A stretch of 64,000 bases of DNA from JBGQOJ01 sp052119585 (GTDB taxonomy: Bacteria > Pseudomonadota > Alphaproteobacteria > Rhodobacterales > Rhodobacteraceae). The notes beneath the pieces were generated by a model that saw nothing but the letters and a program-made list of their open reading frames with translations, did no database searches and had not been told where the DNA came from. Every line of letters starts with the position of its first letter. Within the stretch, counting starts at the first letter, position 1. Where the stretch lies: assembly GCF_052119585.1 (NCBI RefSeq), contig NZ_JBGQOJ010000018.1:5113-69112 (forward strand). The letters are read 5' to 3'. Below are positions 1-9,076 of the stretch, one piece after another. The translations under genes were made by a program, and so were the position numbers.

Positions 1-822
1 GCGGAATGCTCTGCCCCCATCGAGAATTCGGTGAGGCGCAACAGTGGCGCTTCGGTACGCTCGCTGCAGGTGCTGGTGGTAGAGGACAATGCGATCAACC
101 GGGATGTGGTCCGGGGAATGCTGACAGGTGACGGTCACAACGTTACCGAAGCCACCGATGGCCAGATGGGCGTTCATATTGCAGATCTGCGCCGATTTGA
201 CTTGATTTTGATGGATATCAGCATGCCCGTCATGGACGGCCGCGCTGCAACGCGGAAAATCAGAGAATCCAACGGACCGTCATGCAATGCACCCATTGTG
301 GCTCTGACGGCACATGTCATGCCGGAAGACATCACAGAGTTTCTAAGCATCGGGATCACCGATTTTCTTGCAAAACCCTTGTCCAGGCCCGACCTTCGCC
401 GGATCATCAATGATACACGGTTCGAACCTGCGGATCGTCATCCCCAAGTCCTGCCAAAGCCAGTGACTGCAAACAGCAGAGCACCCGTTCTGGACCTTGA
501 GGTCATCGCCTCGCTGACAGAGGCGGTCGGTGCAAGAAATGCGACAAGCCTGATGGGCCGGTTCTGTGCCGAAGCCGATGACAGGGTGGCGTGGCTATCC
601 GACGGTGCCAGAGGCGAGACCAGCACCGCCGAGTTGACAGACGCCATTCACAAATTGACAGGAAGTGCCGGAACCTTCGGTGCATCACAGCTGAAGCACC
701 ATCTGGCCTATCTTGAAAAACTTGGACGTCAGGATGCGCGCGATACTCTGGATAGCGCCTTACCTCAGATCCGCAAGATTTGGCTGGAAACACGTGCTGA
801 GTTGCAGAAAGTCGCGCTATGA
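1..822 (+). CDS. Hybrid sensor histidine kinase, C-terminal part (REC + Hpt), 5' end outside window
   Basis: The frame is open from base 1, so the GTG at 31 is probably internal and this is the tail of a longer hybrid kinase. Counting residues from base 31, a receiver domain spans about 13-125, with the acidic pair in VVEDN, phospho-acceptor Asp62 in LMDISMP and Lys115 in LAKPL. An Hpt domain follows at about 155-255, with the phospho-His207 in AIHKLTGSAGTFGA. A REC-Hpt tail is typical of phosphorelay kinases that pass phosphate Asp to His to a separate regulator. The sensor and kinase core would lie to the left of the window and the signal is unknown. A free-standing REC-Hpt protein starting at base 31 is less likely, because the open frame continues upstream and no clear ribosome site precedes that GTG. 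Confidence 0.85.
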   Translation, partial: AECSAPIENSVRRNSGASVRSLQVLVVEDNAINRDVVRGMLTGDGHNVTEATDGQMGVHIADLRRFDLILMDISMPVMDGRAATRKIRESNGPSCNAPIVALTAHVMPEDITEFLSIGITDFLAKPLSRPDLRRIINDTRFEPADRHPQVLPKPVTANSRAPVLDLEVIASLTEAVGARNATSLMGRFCAEADDRVAWLSDGARGETSTAELTDAIHKLTGSAGTFGASQLKHHLAYLEKLGRQDARDTLDSALPQIRKIWLETRAELQKVAL

Positions 823-1152
823 AGGCGTTTCAGATGCTTGATCCCATGATTTTATAGGGCGGTCCTTGCGCCGGAATGGCCATTGACCTGCTCATACTCT
901 TCAACGAACCATACCGGCGGGATCCGCCATCATCACCGCTTGGCTTCCTGTATCGGGACGGCATCAGATGATCGATGACCGCACGGGGCCATTGCGCCTG
1001 CTTGGCCATCAATTGGATGGTGCCTCCACGTCGCAAGGCCATCAGGCTTTGAATCGGCTTTATGCGCCTACTGCAGGCCCATGATCCTCAAAAACCAACT
1101 TTTGTCGAAAAGTCGGTCTTTGAGTGTCGAACCACAACAAATAGAAAGTTAA
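823..1152. other. Intergenic stretch between kinase tail and tRNA-Arg, no supported gene
   Basis: About 330 bases without a convincing gene. The minus strand holds a 70-codon open frame (830-1042) with a weak resemblance to the C-terminal end of IS66-type transposases (an IDHLMPSRY segment), and the neighbouring frames also read like broken coding sequence. It lies just past the 3' end of the tRNA-Arg gene, where integrated elements often decay. A transposon relic is possible but unproven. Confidence 0.3.
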
Positions 1153-1229
<77 letters not shown>

Positions 1230-1320
1230 GCTCTTTATGGTTTTGCGCAAACCACGCAGGGATGGCAAGGCGTGATGCGCGATTGCGCCGCGAATATGCG
1301 ACATTGCACACATTCGGTGC

Positions 1321-1632
1321 CTAGTGGGTCCAGACCGCGCGGCGGTTCGGCACGAAATTCTCGGAGTAGCCGCCTTTGCGGATATTGGGCTTGCGGGTGT
1401 GTGGCTCTGTGACGACCGCCTCGATCCCTTTGTCCCCGGCGTATGTCAGTGCAGCCTCTTTGCTGTCGAACGACAGTTTGACCTGCGTCTGGGTGTCGGT
1501 CGAACTGGTCCAGCCCATCAGGGGATCGACGTCGCGTGCGCTGTCCTGGGCGAATTCCAGCACCCAGCCCTTGGTCTTGGCTGTGCCAGACTGCATGGCT
1601 GTTTTGGCGGGTTGGTAAATACGCGCACGCAT
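1321..1632 (-). CDS. ETC complex I subunit (NDUFS4-type accessory protein)
   Basis: A 103-residue protein matching the bacterial homologues of mitochondrial NDUFS4 (ETC complex I subunit family), an accessory subunit of NADH:quinone oxidoreductase found in alphaproteobacteria. Family features visible are the N-terminal MRARIYQPAKTAMQSG, a central WTSSTDT segment, a LSFDSKEAALTYA helix and the basic C-terminus ending NIRKGGYSENFVPNRRAVWTH. The frame extends upstream, but the ATG at 1632 is preceded by AGGAGAG at proper spacing and matches the family N-terminus. It stands alone, away from any nuo cluster, as is usual for this gene. It probably acts at the peripheral arm of complex I on the cytoplasmic side. 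Confidence 0.9.
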   Translation of the reverse strand: MRARIYQPAKTAMQSGTAKTKGWVLEFAQDSARDVDPLMGWTSSTDTQTQVKLSFDSKEAALTYAGDKGIEAVVTEPHTRKPNIRKGGYSENFVPNRRAVWTH

Positions 1633-1964
1633 GGGACTCTCCTGTCGTTTGCCCATCTTATCCCGAATGTGGACCACGTGCGCAAGCGGGCAATGCGCCC
1701 GTATCGCCATGTTCTAGGTGTTTTCAGGGGGGAAGGTGCCAGCTGCATCGGGTACTCAAGGGGTGGAGCGAGGGGGTGCAGCTGGCTGGGAGGTCCAATA
1801 GGGTAGGTTCAGGATAGAATTCATGCGGGATTTTGACAAGCAATATTCATCTTAAGGTTGTTTTATCTGCGCACCTTCTGTCTCGGGTGCCGCCCGCCAA
1901 TGCCAGTCTCCCCTTGAACCAGAACAAAAACAGATCATTTTAAGGGCTCACACAGGAATCGCTT
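1633..1964. other. Divergent intergenic region upstream of uvrB
   Basis: This 332-base region separates the minus-strand complex I gene from uvrB and should contain both promoters. I looked for the alphaproteobacterial SOS operator (GTTC N7 GTTC) that often controls uvr genes. Only imperfect half-sites are visible (GGTTC near 1806 and GAAC near 1917), so no LexA site is called. No other gene is seen here. Confidence 0.4.
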
Positions 1965-4145
1965 ATGTCAAACCCAGTTCTTCACGCCCCTTCCCCCGAC
2001 GTCCGTCTTCGCGACAAGCTAGAGGGCGGACAACGGTTTGTGATGCACACCGAATATACCGCAGCGGGCGACCAGCCCAAGGCGATTGCGGAACTGTCGG
2101 AGGGTGTACGCAACGGCGAGCGGGATCAGGTTTTGCTGGGGGCCACGGGCACCGGAAAAACCTTTACGATGGCCAAAATCATCGAGGAAACCCAGCGCCC
2201 CGCGATTATCCTTGCACCGAACAAAACATTGGCTGCCCAGCTTTATGGCGAATTCAAAGGCTTTTTCCCCGACAATGCCGTCGAATATTTCGTCAGCTAT
2301 TACGACTACTACCAGCCAGAGGCCTATGTCGCCCGCTCTGACACCTTCATCGAGAAGGAATCGCAGATCAACGAACAGATCGACCGCATGCGCCATTCGG
2401 CCACGCGCGCCCTGCTGGAACGGGACGATGTGATCATCGTGGCGTCTGTATCCTGCATTTATGGCATCGGCTCTGTCGAAACTTACGGCGCGATGACACA
2501 GGATCTGGTCGCGGGGCAATCCTATGACCCGCGCAAGGTGATCGCCGACCTGATCGCCCAAGCCTACAAGCGGAACGATGTGGGATTTCAACGGGGCAGT
2601 TTCCGGGTGCGCGGCGATGTGATCGAGATCTGGCCCGCCCACCTTGATGACCGCGCATGGCGGATGTCGTTCTTTGGCGACGAGTTGGAAACGCTGACCG
2701 AATTCGACCCGCTGACCGGTGCAAAGACCGATACGTTTGACCGCATCCGCATCTACGCGAACAGCCACTACGTGACCCCGCGCCCGACGATGAATCAGGC
2801 GATCATCGGCATCAAAAAGGAACTGCGCCACCGGCTGGATCAACTGGTGGTCGAGGGCAAACTGCTGGAGGCGCAGCGGCTGGAACAGCGATGCAGCTTT
2901 GATCTGGAGATGCTGGAGGCGACAGGCGTCTGCAACGGCATCGAGAACTACTCACGCTATCTGACGGGCCGCGCACCGGGAGAGCCGCCGCCCACCTTGT
3001 TCGAATTCATCCCCGACAACGCCATAGTGTTCGCCGATGAATCTCATGTCTCTGTCCCGCAGATCGGCGGCATGTACAAGGGCGACTTCCGGCGCAAGAT
3101 GACGCTGGCGGAACACGGTTTTCGCCTGCCGTCATGCATGGACAACCGCCCCCTGAAGTTCGAGGAATGGGACGCGATGCGCCCGCAATCGGTCTTTGTC
3201 AGCGCCACCCCCGCGAAATGGGAGATGGAGCAGACCGGCGGTGTGTTTACCGAACAGGTGATCCGCCCGACCGGCCTGATCGACCCGCAGATCGAAATCC
3301 GCCCCGTGGAAATGCAGGTCGACGACCTGCTGGACGAGGTGCGCAAGGTCAGCGCGGCGGGCTTCCGCACGCTATGCACCACCCTGACCAAACGCATGGC
3401 CGAGGATCTGACCGAATACATGCACGAACAGGGCATTCGCGTGCGCTATATGCATTCGGATATCGACACGATCGAGCGGATCGAGATCCTGCGTGACCTG
3501 CGGCTGGGCGCGTTCGATGTGCTGATCGGCATCAACCTTCTGCGCGAGGGTCTGGATATTCCCGAATGCGGGCTGGTGGCCATTCTGGACGCCGACAAAG
3601 AGGGTTTTCTGCGCTCTGAAACCTCGCTGATCCAGACCATCGGCCGCGCCGCGCGGAACTCTGAAGGGCGGGTCATCATGTATGCCGACCGGATCACCGG
3701 CAGCATGGAACGCGCCATGGGAGAGACGGATCGCAGGCGGGCGAAACAGGTCGCCTACAACCTTGAACATGGGATCACCCCGACAACGATCAAGAAGAAC
3801 GTCGATGACATTCTGTCGGGCCTATACAAGGGCGACACCGATCAAAGCCGCGTCACCGCCAAGATCGACAAGCCGCTTGTCGGTTCCAACCTGAAGGCGC
3901 ATCTGGACGCCATGCGCCTGCAAATGCGCAAGGCCGCCGAGAACCTGGAATTCGAAGAAGCGGCCCGTCTGCGCGACGAGGTCAAGCGGCTGGAAGCCGT
4001 CGAACTCGCCATTGCCGACGACCCGCTGGCGCGTCAGTCCGCTGTGGAAGCGGCGGTCGAGGCGGCGTCAACGGCAGGCGGGCGCAGCACGGGGGGCAGA
4101 GGCGGAATGCGCGGCGGGAAAAGCAGGTATGGCGGGAAGAAGTAG
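1965..4145 (+). CDS. uvrB: UvrABC excinuclease subunit B
   Basis: A 726-residue helicase-like subunit of nucleotide excision repair. UvrA loads it at bulky DNA lesions, where it separates the strands and recruits UvrC. Walker A GATGTGKT lies at residues 59-66, the damage-probing beta-hairpin region YYDYYQPEAY at about 112-121, the Walker B region with FADESHVSVP near 355, helicase motif VI with QTIGRAARN near 560, and a C-terminal UVR domain (EFEEAARLRDEVKRLE) near 660. The tail after residue 690 is Gly/Arg-rich (GGRSTGGRGGMRGGKSRYGGKK). The length is slightly above the usual 670-700 because of an N-terminal extension of about 25 residues and this tail. An AGGAATCGCTT stretch before the ATG can serve as the ribosome site. 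Confidence 0.99.
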   Translation: MSNPVLHAPSPDVRLRDKLEGGQRFVMHTEYTAAGDQPKAIAELSEGVRNGERDQVLLGATGTGKTFTMAKIIEETQRPAIILAPNKTLAAQLYGEFKGFFPDNAVEYFVSYYDYYQPEAYVARSDTFIEKESQINEQIDRMRHSATRALLERDDVIIVASVSCIYGIGSVETYGAMTQDLVAGQSYDPRKVIADLIAQAYKRNDVGFQRGSFRVRGDVIEIWPAHLDDRAWRMSFFGDELETLTEFDPLTGAKTDTFDRIRIYANSHYVTPRPTMNQAIIGIKKELRHRLDQLVVEGKLLEAQRLEQRCSFDLEMLEATGVCNGIENYSRYLTGRAPGEPPPTLFEFIPDNAIVFADESHVSVPQIGGMYKGDFRRKMTLAEHGFRLPSCMDNRPLKFEEWDAMRPQSVFVSATPAKWEMEQTGGVFTEQVIRPTGLIDPQIEIRPVEMQVDDLLDEVRKVSAAGFRTLCTTLTKRMAEDLTEYMHEQGIRVRYMHSDIDTIERIEILRDLRLGAFDVLIGINLLREGLDIPECGLVAILDADKEGFLRSETSLIQTIGRAARNSEGRVIMYADRITGSMERAMGETDRRRAKQVAYNLEHGITPTTIKKNVDDILSGLYKGDTDQSRVTAKIDKPLVGSNLKAHLDAMRLQMRKAAENLEFEEAARLRDEVKRLEAVELAIADDPLARQSAVEAAVEAASTAGGRSTGGRGGMRGGKSRYGGKK

Positions 4146-4418
4146 GGATGAGGATGGCAAACTTGCCAAATCCACGCAAGTTGGAACCGCGTTCCATCTA
4201 GATGAGCTACGTTCAAGAGAAAACAACCGTTTATCAAAAAATGTCGAGCGTTTTACACGATGGATTTTCTGATTGACGATAATTGCCACAGTTTCCACAC
4301 TTCTTAATCTGACACTATTTGCGAAACAAATTAGAGGCCGTATCTGGTGATAAGGAGCGGGAAACATGCATCTCTCCTTCTAAGATTTGGCGATAGGTTG
4401 CGTGAGTTATAAGAATCC
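4146..4418. other. AT-rich intergenic region after uvrB
   Basis: About 270 bases clearly richer in A+T than the flanking genes, between the ends of uvrB and a minus-strand gene. No ORF with a recognisable product and no clear terminator were found. Minus-strand frames that run into it are extensions or shadows of the NYN gene region. Confidence 0.4.
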
Positions 4419-4952
4419 CTACCCCACCAATCCCCTCTTGCGCACGATCTCGTGCAGCATCGGCATATCCACCCGCCCCTCGGCATAGCGGCCGCGGATG
4501 AGGAAGCCTTTGGTTCCCACCTTGCGAAACTTGACCCTCCAGTCGCGAAAGCGGTCGTTGCTGACCACCCGCAACCCGTTCCGCGAGGCATAGTCCAGCA
4601 ACATCGGGTCGGCGGGGGTGCCGCTTGGGCTGATCTGCACCTGCGCGGGGCTTATCCCCAGCAAGGTGGCCAGCTCTGCCGCATCCATATGCCGCCCCGA
4701 CAGTTTGTACCCGACATTGGCATCGAAAAAGACCACCGGCACGAACTCTGCCTTGACCAGTTCCGCCAGCACGCGGTGCAGAACGTCCAGCGACGGCGCC
4801 TCTGCCCGCCAATGCATGACGTTGGACCCGTCCACCACGATACGCCGCCCCCTGGGAGGGACGGCAGCCTTGGGGCGAAGCACGCGCCGGATCAGAATGA
4901 TCAGCGCGGCCACACCAAGTATCGGAATCAAAAGCAAGACATCAGGATCCAT
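4419..4952 (-). CDS. Membrane-anchored NYN-domain (Zc3h12a-like) ribonuclease family protein
   Basis: A 177-residue protein with one N-terminal membrane helix (LLLIPILGVAALIILI), a basic linker, then a NYN/PIN-fold nuclease domain. The domain starts at RRIVVDGSNVMHW, which carries the first catalytic Asp. Further acidic sites are FFDANVG and the C-terminal VVSNDRFRDW, as in the Zc3h12a-like RNase NYN family. It is predicted to be an RNase held at the inner face of the membrane; the substrate is unknown. The ATG at 4952 gives a short extracytoplasmic end. A TTG at 4979 with GGACGG upstream is an alternative start that adds nine residues. It lies 51 bases (or 24 with the TTG) downstream of the rhodanese gene on the same strand and may be co-transcribed with it. 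Confidence 0.8.
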   Translation of the reverse strand: MDPDVLLLIPILGVAALIILIRRVLRPKAAVPPRGRRIVVDGSNVMHWRAEAPSLDVLHRVLAELVKAEFVPVVFFDANVGYKLSGRHMDAAELATLLGISPAQVQISPSGTPADPMLLDYASRNGLRVVSNDRFRDWRVKFRKVGTKGFLIRGRYAEGRVDMPMLHEIVRKRGLVG

Positions 4953-5003
4953 GGCCGTATGGATGGCCGAAGCACTCAAACCCGTCCAGCCCGAAGCAGG
5001 GCC

Positions 5004-5597
5004 TTACCCGCCGCTGACCGTCAGGCCCAACAACTGCCAGCTTTGCATGCCGCCACGATAGTATGAAATCCTGTCCGCGGGATAACCCGCCGCGATCATC
5101 GCGCGGATCGCGGTTGGCGATTGGCCGCACCACAGCCCGTTGCAAAACAGCGCCACGCGTCTGGCGTCGTCGCACTCCCACCCGTCAAAGCCGACCTCGC
5201 AGCCCAGCTGTGCCAGTTGATCGGTCATCACTGTGTAGGGAATATTGACCGCGCCGGGGATCGTGCCCTTGGCGACCCAATCGGGTGTGCGGCTGTCGAT
5301 CACCATGGCTTCGGAATCGGCCAGCATGTCCAGCAGCTCCAGCTCTCCGATGTTTGTGACCCCTTCGGCGGGCGACATCGGCTGGATGCAGAACGGCGGG
5401 CACGCACGCGAGGTCAGGGCAAAGTCGCCCGTGATCTGATGCGCATTGTCCTGAATGCGGGAAATCTCGACCGGGCCAGCCTCGGTCTGGACGGTGACGG
5501 ATGCGACATCGGGGCGGATATTTACGGGCTTGTCCTGCGCCGATGCGCCGCCCGCCAAACAGATCATCAAGATCGCCCCAAACCAGTATTTCAACAT
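5004..5597 (-). CDS. Secreted rhodanese-like domain protein
   Basis: A 197-residue protein with a cleavable Sec signal peptide (MLKYWFGAILMICLAGGASA-QDK). The rhodanese fold occupies about residues 75-190: VIDSRTPDWVAKGTIPGAVNIPY is the conserved early segment and LFCNGLWCGQSPTA the active-site loop, with the cysteine that would carry a persulfide. Two more Cys pairs (ACPPFC, CEVGFDGWEC) suggest disulfides in the periplasm. Single-domain periplasmic rhodaneses of this sort are linked to sulfur transfer or redox chemistry, but the partner is not visible. The ATG has AGGAGAAT upstream. The NYN RNase gene follows on the same strand. Confidence 0.85.
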   Translation of the reverse strand: MLKYWFGAILMICLAGGASAQDKPVNIRPDVASVTVQTEAGPVEISRIQDNAHQITGDFALTSRACPPFCIQPMSPAEGVTNIGELELLDMLADSEAMVIDSRTPDWVAKGTIPGAVNIPYTVMTDQLAQLGCEVGFDGWECDDARRVALFCNGLWCGQSPTAIRAMIAAGYPADRISYYRGGMQSWQLLGLTVSGG

Positions 5598-5619
5598 CGT
5601 ATTCTCCTGAAAATGGTAA

Positions 5620-5937
5620 TCAATAATGACCGGCGACCTCGTACATCACCGGCTCGAACCGGCTGCACAGCGCGGCAATATTGCGGTTCCGCTCTCGCAT
5701 TTCCGGTGTGCGCAGCATCGCCTGAAAATCCTTGCGATCACGCCACTGGCTGTAGTTGGCAATCCGCGTCTGGGCGTCGTTCACATGAAGCCCCGCCGAG
5801 ATAAACCCCGGCTGGTGGCGGATGAACACCTCGTAGGCCTCTCGCAGCTGGTCCAGCAGGTCGGCACATGTGCCGGGTGTCATCTCGAAGGTGGTGATGA
5901 CAGTCTGGCCGTGAAAATCGGTCGAAATCGTGGTCAT
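5620..5937 (-). CDS. Antibiotic biosynthesis monooxygenase (ABM) domain protein
   Basis: A 105-residue single-domain protein of the dimeric alpha/beta-barrel ABM superfamily. The pattern VITTFEMTPGTCADLLDQL, then HQPGFISAGLHV, then NYSQWRDRKDFQAML is the standard strand-helix-strand order with the conserved W. Members range from quinone-type monooxygenases to haem-degrading IsdG enzymes, and the sequence alone does not choose between them. The start is fixed by AGGAGGAGCC directly ahead of the ATG at 5937; the longer upstream frame is not coding. The gene is divergent from a PPOX-fold protein of the HugZ type with 85 bases between them, a pairing that would fit haem or flavin chemistry, though this is inference. 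Confidence 0.85.
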   Translation of the reverse strand: MTTISTDFHGQTVITTFEMTPGTCADLLDQLREAYEVFIRHQPGFISAGLHVNDAQTRIANYSQWRDRKDFQAMLRTPEMRERNRNIAALCSRFEPVMYEVAGHY

Positions 5938-6022
5938 GATGGCTCCTCCTGAATTCAAGCTACCAGAAAGGAAAGCGTTGCGCATCTGTTGCGACGAGGC
6001 ATGGGGCGCGATAAACAGGCGC

Positions 6023-6517
6023 ATGACCAAAGTACCCTCGCCCATTCGCCCCACAGCCCCCGAGGCCATCGCGCTTGCGCGTGCGCTGTTGCGGGGCGCA
6101 AGGTTCGGCGCGTTGGGGGTCATCGACCCGGACAGCGGTTCGCCACATGTGACGCGGATTGCCGTGGGAACGACGCCGGACGGGCAACCGATGACGCTGA
6201 TTTCGGACCTCAGTGCACATACAAAGGCGTTGCGCCACTGTTCCACCTGCTCGCTACTGGTCGGAGAGCCGGGCGACAAGGGCGATCCGCTGACCCATCC
6301 GCGACTAAGCCTGACCTGCTCCGCGCGGTTTGTGCGCCACGGCGACCCCGCCCATGCAGACCTACGGTTGCATTACCTTGAAACCCACCCAAAGGCGCAG
6401 CTGTATATCGATTTCAGCGATTTTCAGTTCGCGATCCTGTCCATAGAAAAAGCCGCCCTGAATGGCGGCTTTGGTCAGGCGTTCGAACTGTCCGCCGCTG
6501 ACATGATCGGCGGTTAG
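6023..6517 (+). CDS. Pyridoxamine 5'-phosphate oxidase-fold protein (HugZ-like)
   Basis: A 164-residue split-barrel flavin-fold protein. ALLRGARFGALGVIDPDSGSPHVTRIAVG is the typical first strand pair of HugZ/PPOX relatives, followed by LISDLSAHTKALRHCSTCSLLVGEPG and a C-terminal FAILSIEKAALNGGFGQAFEL. Relatives bind FMN or haem. The family includes haem oxygenases and general stress proteins; this one is shorter than full HugZ and lacks its C-terminal DUF2470-type domain. ATG 6023 is chosen because the upstream part of the frame (5930-6022) is unlike the family and overlaps the ABM promoter region. Confidence 0.8.
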   Translation: MTKVPSPIRPTAPEAIALARALLRGARFGALGVIDPDSGSPHVTRIAVGTTPDGQPMTLISDLSAHTKALRHCSTCSLLVGEPGDKGDPLTHPRLSLTCSARFVRHGDPAHADLRLHYLETHPKAQLYIDFSDFQFAILSIEKAALNGGFGQAFELSAADMIGG

Positions 6518-6543
6518 GGGCGCGCACTGCACGCCCCCGCCCG

Positions 6544-8832
6544 TCAAATCGGGGTGTCCATCCGCGCAGTCAGATGCACCGCGCCACGGCAGGCCTGCGG
6601 CCAGTTCAGCTTTATCTGGCTGCCATCCACACCCTGCCCTGTATTTGCATAGGGAAGGTCGTAGACCGTGGTTGATCCCGCCTGAATACGCCCTTCCGGC
6701 ACAAGGCCCTGAACACTTTTCGTGCGGCCGGAAAACGGGAAATAAGGTCCAAAATCCACAAGCCACGATGTGGCATCCGTGGCCTCTGTGTGTTTCAGGG
6801 TCACCGGGTTCGACACCGGCTGGTTGACCGCGTTGAAACTGTTTCCTTCGAACACAATGTTCCGGTAGGCAGCCTTGTTGAGGTCCGCATAGGTCGAGTC
6901 GATACCCTCGACCCGGTCGATATTCCCGTCCAGCGGCCGAAACACGTTTCCCGTGACTGTAAGACCCTGAATGGAATGATCGGGGCCGTAGGGTTTTATG
7001 ACGATCCAGCGGAACCAGGGCGCGACATCTGTCGCTGTGAATATATTGCCGGTGATCGACAATCCGCCGAAATAATACTGGTTGGCGAACTCTGGCTCTG
7101 CCTCGTATTCGTTGGTCCACTCGATCGAACAATTGTCGATATAGTTGCCGATGACCGTCGTCTTCATATTTGTGCCGGCCAGAATAAGGCCGCCGTTTCG
7201 GATACCGTTCGGTTCGCTGTCACCGTGGAAAAAGTGATTGCCGCAAATCACGTGACCCGTTCCGCCCATGATCGCGAAATGGGCAAACAGCACCACGCGG
7301 TTGTCCCGCAGTTTCACATCGTTCGAATTGACGTTCAGCGCGATCGTTGTCCGGTCCTGCACCCGCGCACTTTGCTCGTTAGACAGGAATTGGCATCCGT
7401 CGATCAGCATGCCCTGACAGCCGCCCCCGATAGAGGTGATCCCCCGGTCTTTCGGCTTGGTCACAAAGCAATCCCGCAGGTTGAAGGTCAGGCCCTCGGG
7501 TGGCAACATGATGCCGCTTGAAATGCCGCTGCACTGGAATTCGATATCCGCAAAGGTCACGCGGCTGAACTGGCTGAACCCGCTGAAATCCAGAATGTAT
7601 TTGAACCGCTTGAACGTATAGCTCTGGCTGCTTGCCGCCCCGAACAAAGGCTGGCTAAGCGTCAGGGTGGCCGCACCCACATTCCGCGCCTTCACATAGA
7701 TTTCACGGCCCACACCGTTGCCCGACACATGCGAGCCGACCTGTATCTGCGCGACATTCGCAACATTGGTCAAAAGCAGGGGGTTGGCCTTGGCATAAGT
7801 CGCGGTCGAGGTAACCTCGTCCGTTGTCCAATCCGGCCCGCTGATGACGTTGAACTGGCCATTGCGGATCACGCGGCGGGTGTTGAAGGAATCCAGATCG
7901 CCTGTAGCCGCGCGCACGTCAATCGGGGCGTCCAGCTCGATGCGGCGGCCGCACATATCCAGCGATTCATGGTCGGAAAAGCTGAACAGCGCGTGGATCG
8001 CCTTTTTGAATCCGGTCACCTCGTCCCCGAAGGCATCAATATATGCGGGAAGGTCAAAGTTCCTGGTCAAGACCAACCGCTTGTTCGCGGGCATCACCAC
8101 TGTGCCCTCGAAGCGCGCGCGATTTTCAAAGGTCACATGGTCGGACAGATAGTATGTGCCCTTCGACACAAGAACTTCGCGCCCGTTCGCTGCGGCATCC
8201 GCAGCCTCGAACGCGGCCTGATCGTCGGTGACGCCGTCGCCTATGGCACCAAAGTCGCGGACATCGACCCAGTTCATCATATTGCGCAGAAAGGCGCTGG
8301 TGATGTCCTCGATCTCGATATCGTCCACGCGGATGACACCGCCATTGGCCCCCGTCAGGTCAAGCCCGAAGTGGCCATAGATCGCACCCGTGCCCCAGAC
8401 CATATCCACGCCGATCCGATCACCCGATCCGACGATCGCGCTGATCGTCACGACATCGCCGTAAGATGTCAGCGTGACTACCGGTGCTGTCTCGATCACA
8501 CCGCCCACATGCGCCCCACCGGCCCCGCCGGCCCAGGCCGCAATGCGAACCCCTGGCAGGTTGCCGCTGATCGCCTTTACCCGCGCCGTGATCCGCAAAT
8601 AACAGCCGGGCAAAAGTGGCGTCTCGCCCATGTATCGCAATTTTTGCACGCTTTGGGATTTGACGATCTCAAGACATCCGCTGAAATCCTGATCGGCAGG
8701 CACATAGGCCGCCATACCCGACCCCTCGTAGACATCCGACCCCGGCGTGCCGTCGCCGCGGGACCAAACTGTCAGGCCTCCCGAAAACGGTGGTGGCGTC
8801 AGCATCAGCCCGTCTGTAATCGCTTTGTTCAT
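6544..8832 (-). CDS. Large right-handed beta-helix protein (pectate lyase / GH28-like)
   Basis: A 762-residue protein. Residues 1-180 form an Ala/Gly/Val-rich beta-sandwich-like region (a possible carbohydrate-binding or cap module). A pectate-lyase-3 type entry motif follows at 189-210 (VDVRDFGAIGDGVTDDQAAF), then many short beta-strand turns with repeated Asn and Gly to the C-terminus (for example VIGNYIDNCS, ITGNIFTATD, VTGNVFRPLDGN). This is the architecture of GH28-related proteins and of phage tail-spike or exopolysaccharide-modifying proteins. No signal peptide is seen, so export would need another route. It stands alone, with no phage genes next to it. The catalytic residues of polygalacturonases cannot be assigned, and substrate and enzymatic activity are unknown. 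Confidence 0.75.
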   Translation of the reverse strand: MNKAITDGLMLTPPPFSGGLTVWSRGDGTPGSDVYEGSGMAAYVPADQDFSGCLEIVKSQSVQKLRYMGETPLLPGCYLRITARVKAISGNLPGVRIAAWAGGAGGAHVGGVIETAPVVTLTSYGDVVTISAIVGSGDRIGVDMVWGTGAIYGHFGLDLTGANGGVIRVDDIEIEDITSAFLRNMMNWVDVRDFGAIGDGVTDDQAAFEAADAAANGREVLVSKGTYYLSDHVTFENRARFEGTVVMPANKRLVLTRNFDLPAYIDAFGDEVTGFKKAIHALFSFSDHESLDMCGRRIELDAPIDVRAATGDLDSFNTRRVIRNGQFNVISGPDWTTDEVTSTATYAKANPLLLTNVANVAQIQVGSHVSGNGVGREIYVKARNVGAATLTLSQPLFGAASSQSYTFKRFKYILDFSGFSQFSRVTFADIEFQCSGISSGIMLPPEGLTFNLRDCFVTKPKDRGITSIGGGCQGMLIDGCQFLSNEQSARVQDRTTIALNVNSNDVKLRDNRVVLFAHFAIMGGTGHVICGNHFFHGDSEPNGIRNGGLILAGTNMKTTVIGNYIDNCSIEWTNEYEAEPEFANQYYFGGLSITGNIFTATDVAPWFRWIVIKPYGPDHSIQGLTVTGNVFRPLDGNIDRVEGIDSTYADLNKAAYRNIVFEGNSFNAVNQPVSNPVTLKHTEATDATSWLVDFGPYFPFSGRTKSVQGLVPEGRIQAGSTTVYDLPYANTGQGVDGSQIKLNWPQACRGAVHLTARMDTPI

Positions 8833-9076
8833 CTCACCCTCTTTTCAGATCGTCAAAGGCGCACGTCGCGAAGAAGCAGACAGCCCGATCCTGCCAGACC
8901 GCCGTTCCGCTCGATTTTGATGTGCTCTGTTGGAAAACCTCGGGCCTTTCCCGAATGGCTGCGATGTATCACGGCAAATGTGAACCACCTGTAACCCGCC
9001 CGCGCGCCAGAAGCCGCTTTGCAGTTGACGCGGGCCTGTCCGGCTGTAGCGTAGCGCAGACATCAAAGGGGGCGTC

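Noticed and set aside
1800..1940. Possible LexA operator before uvrB
   Set aside because: Half-sites do not have the GTTC N7 GTTC spacing.
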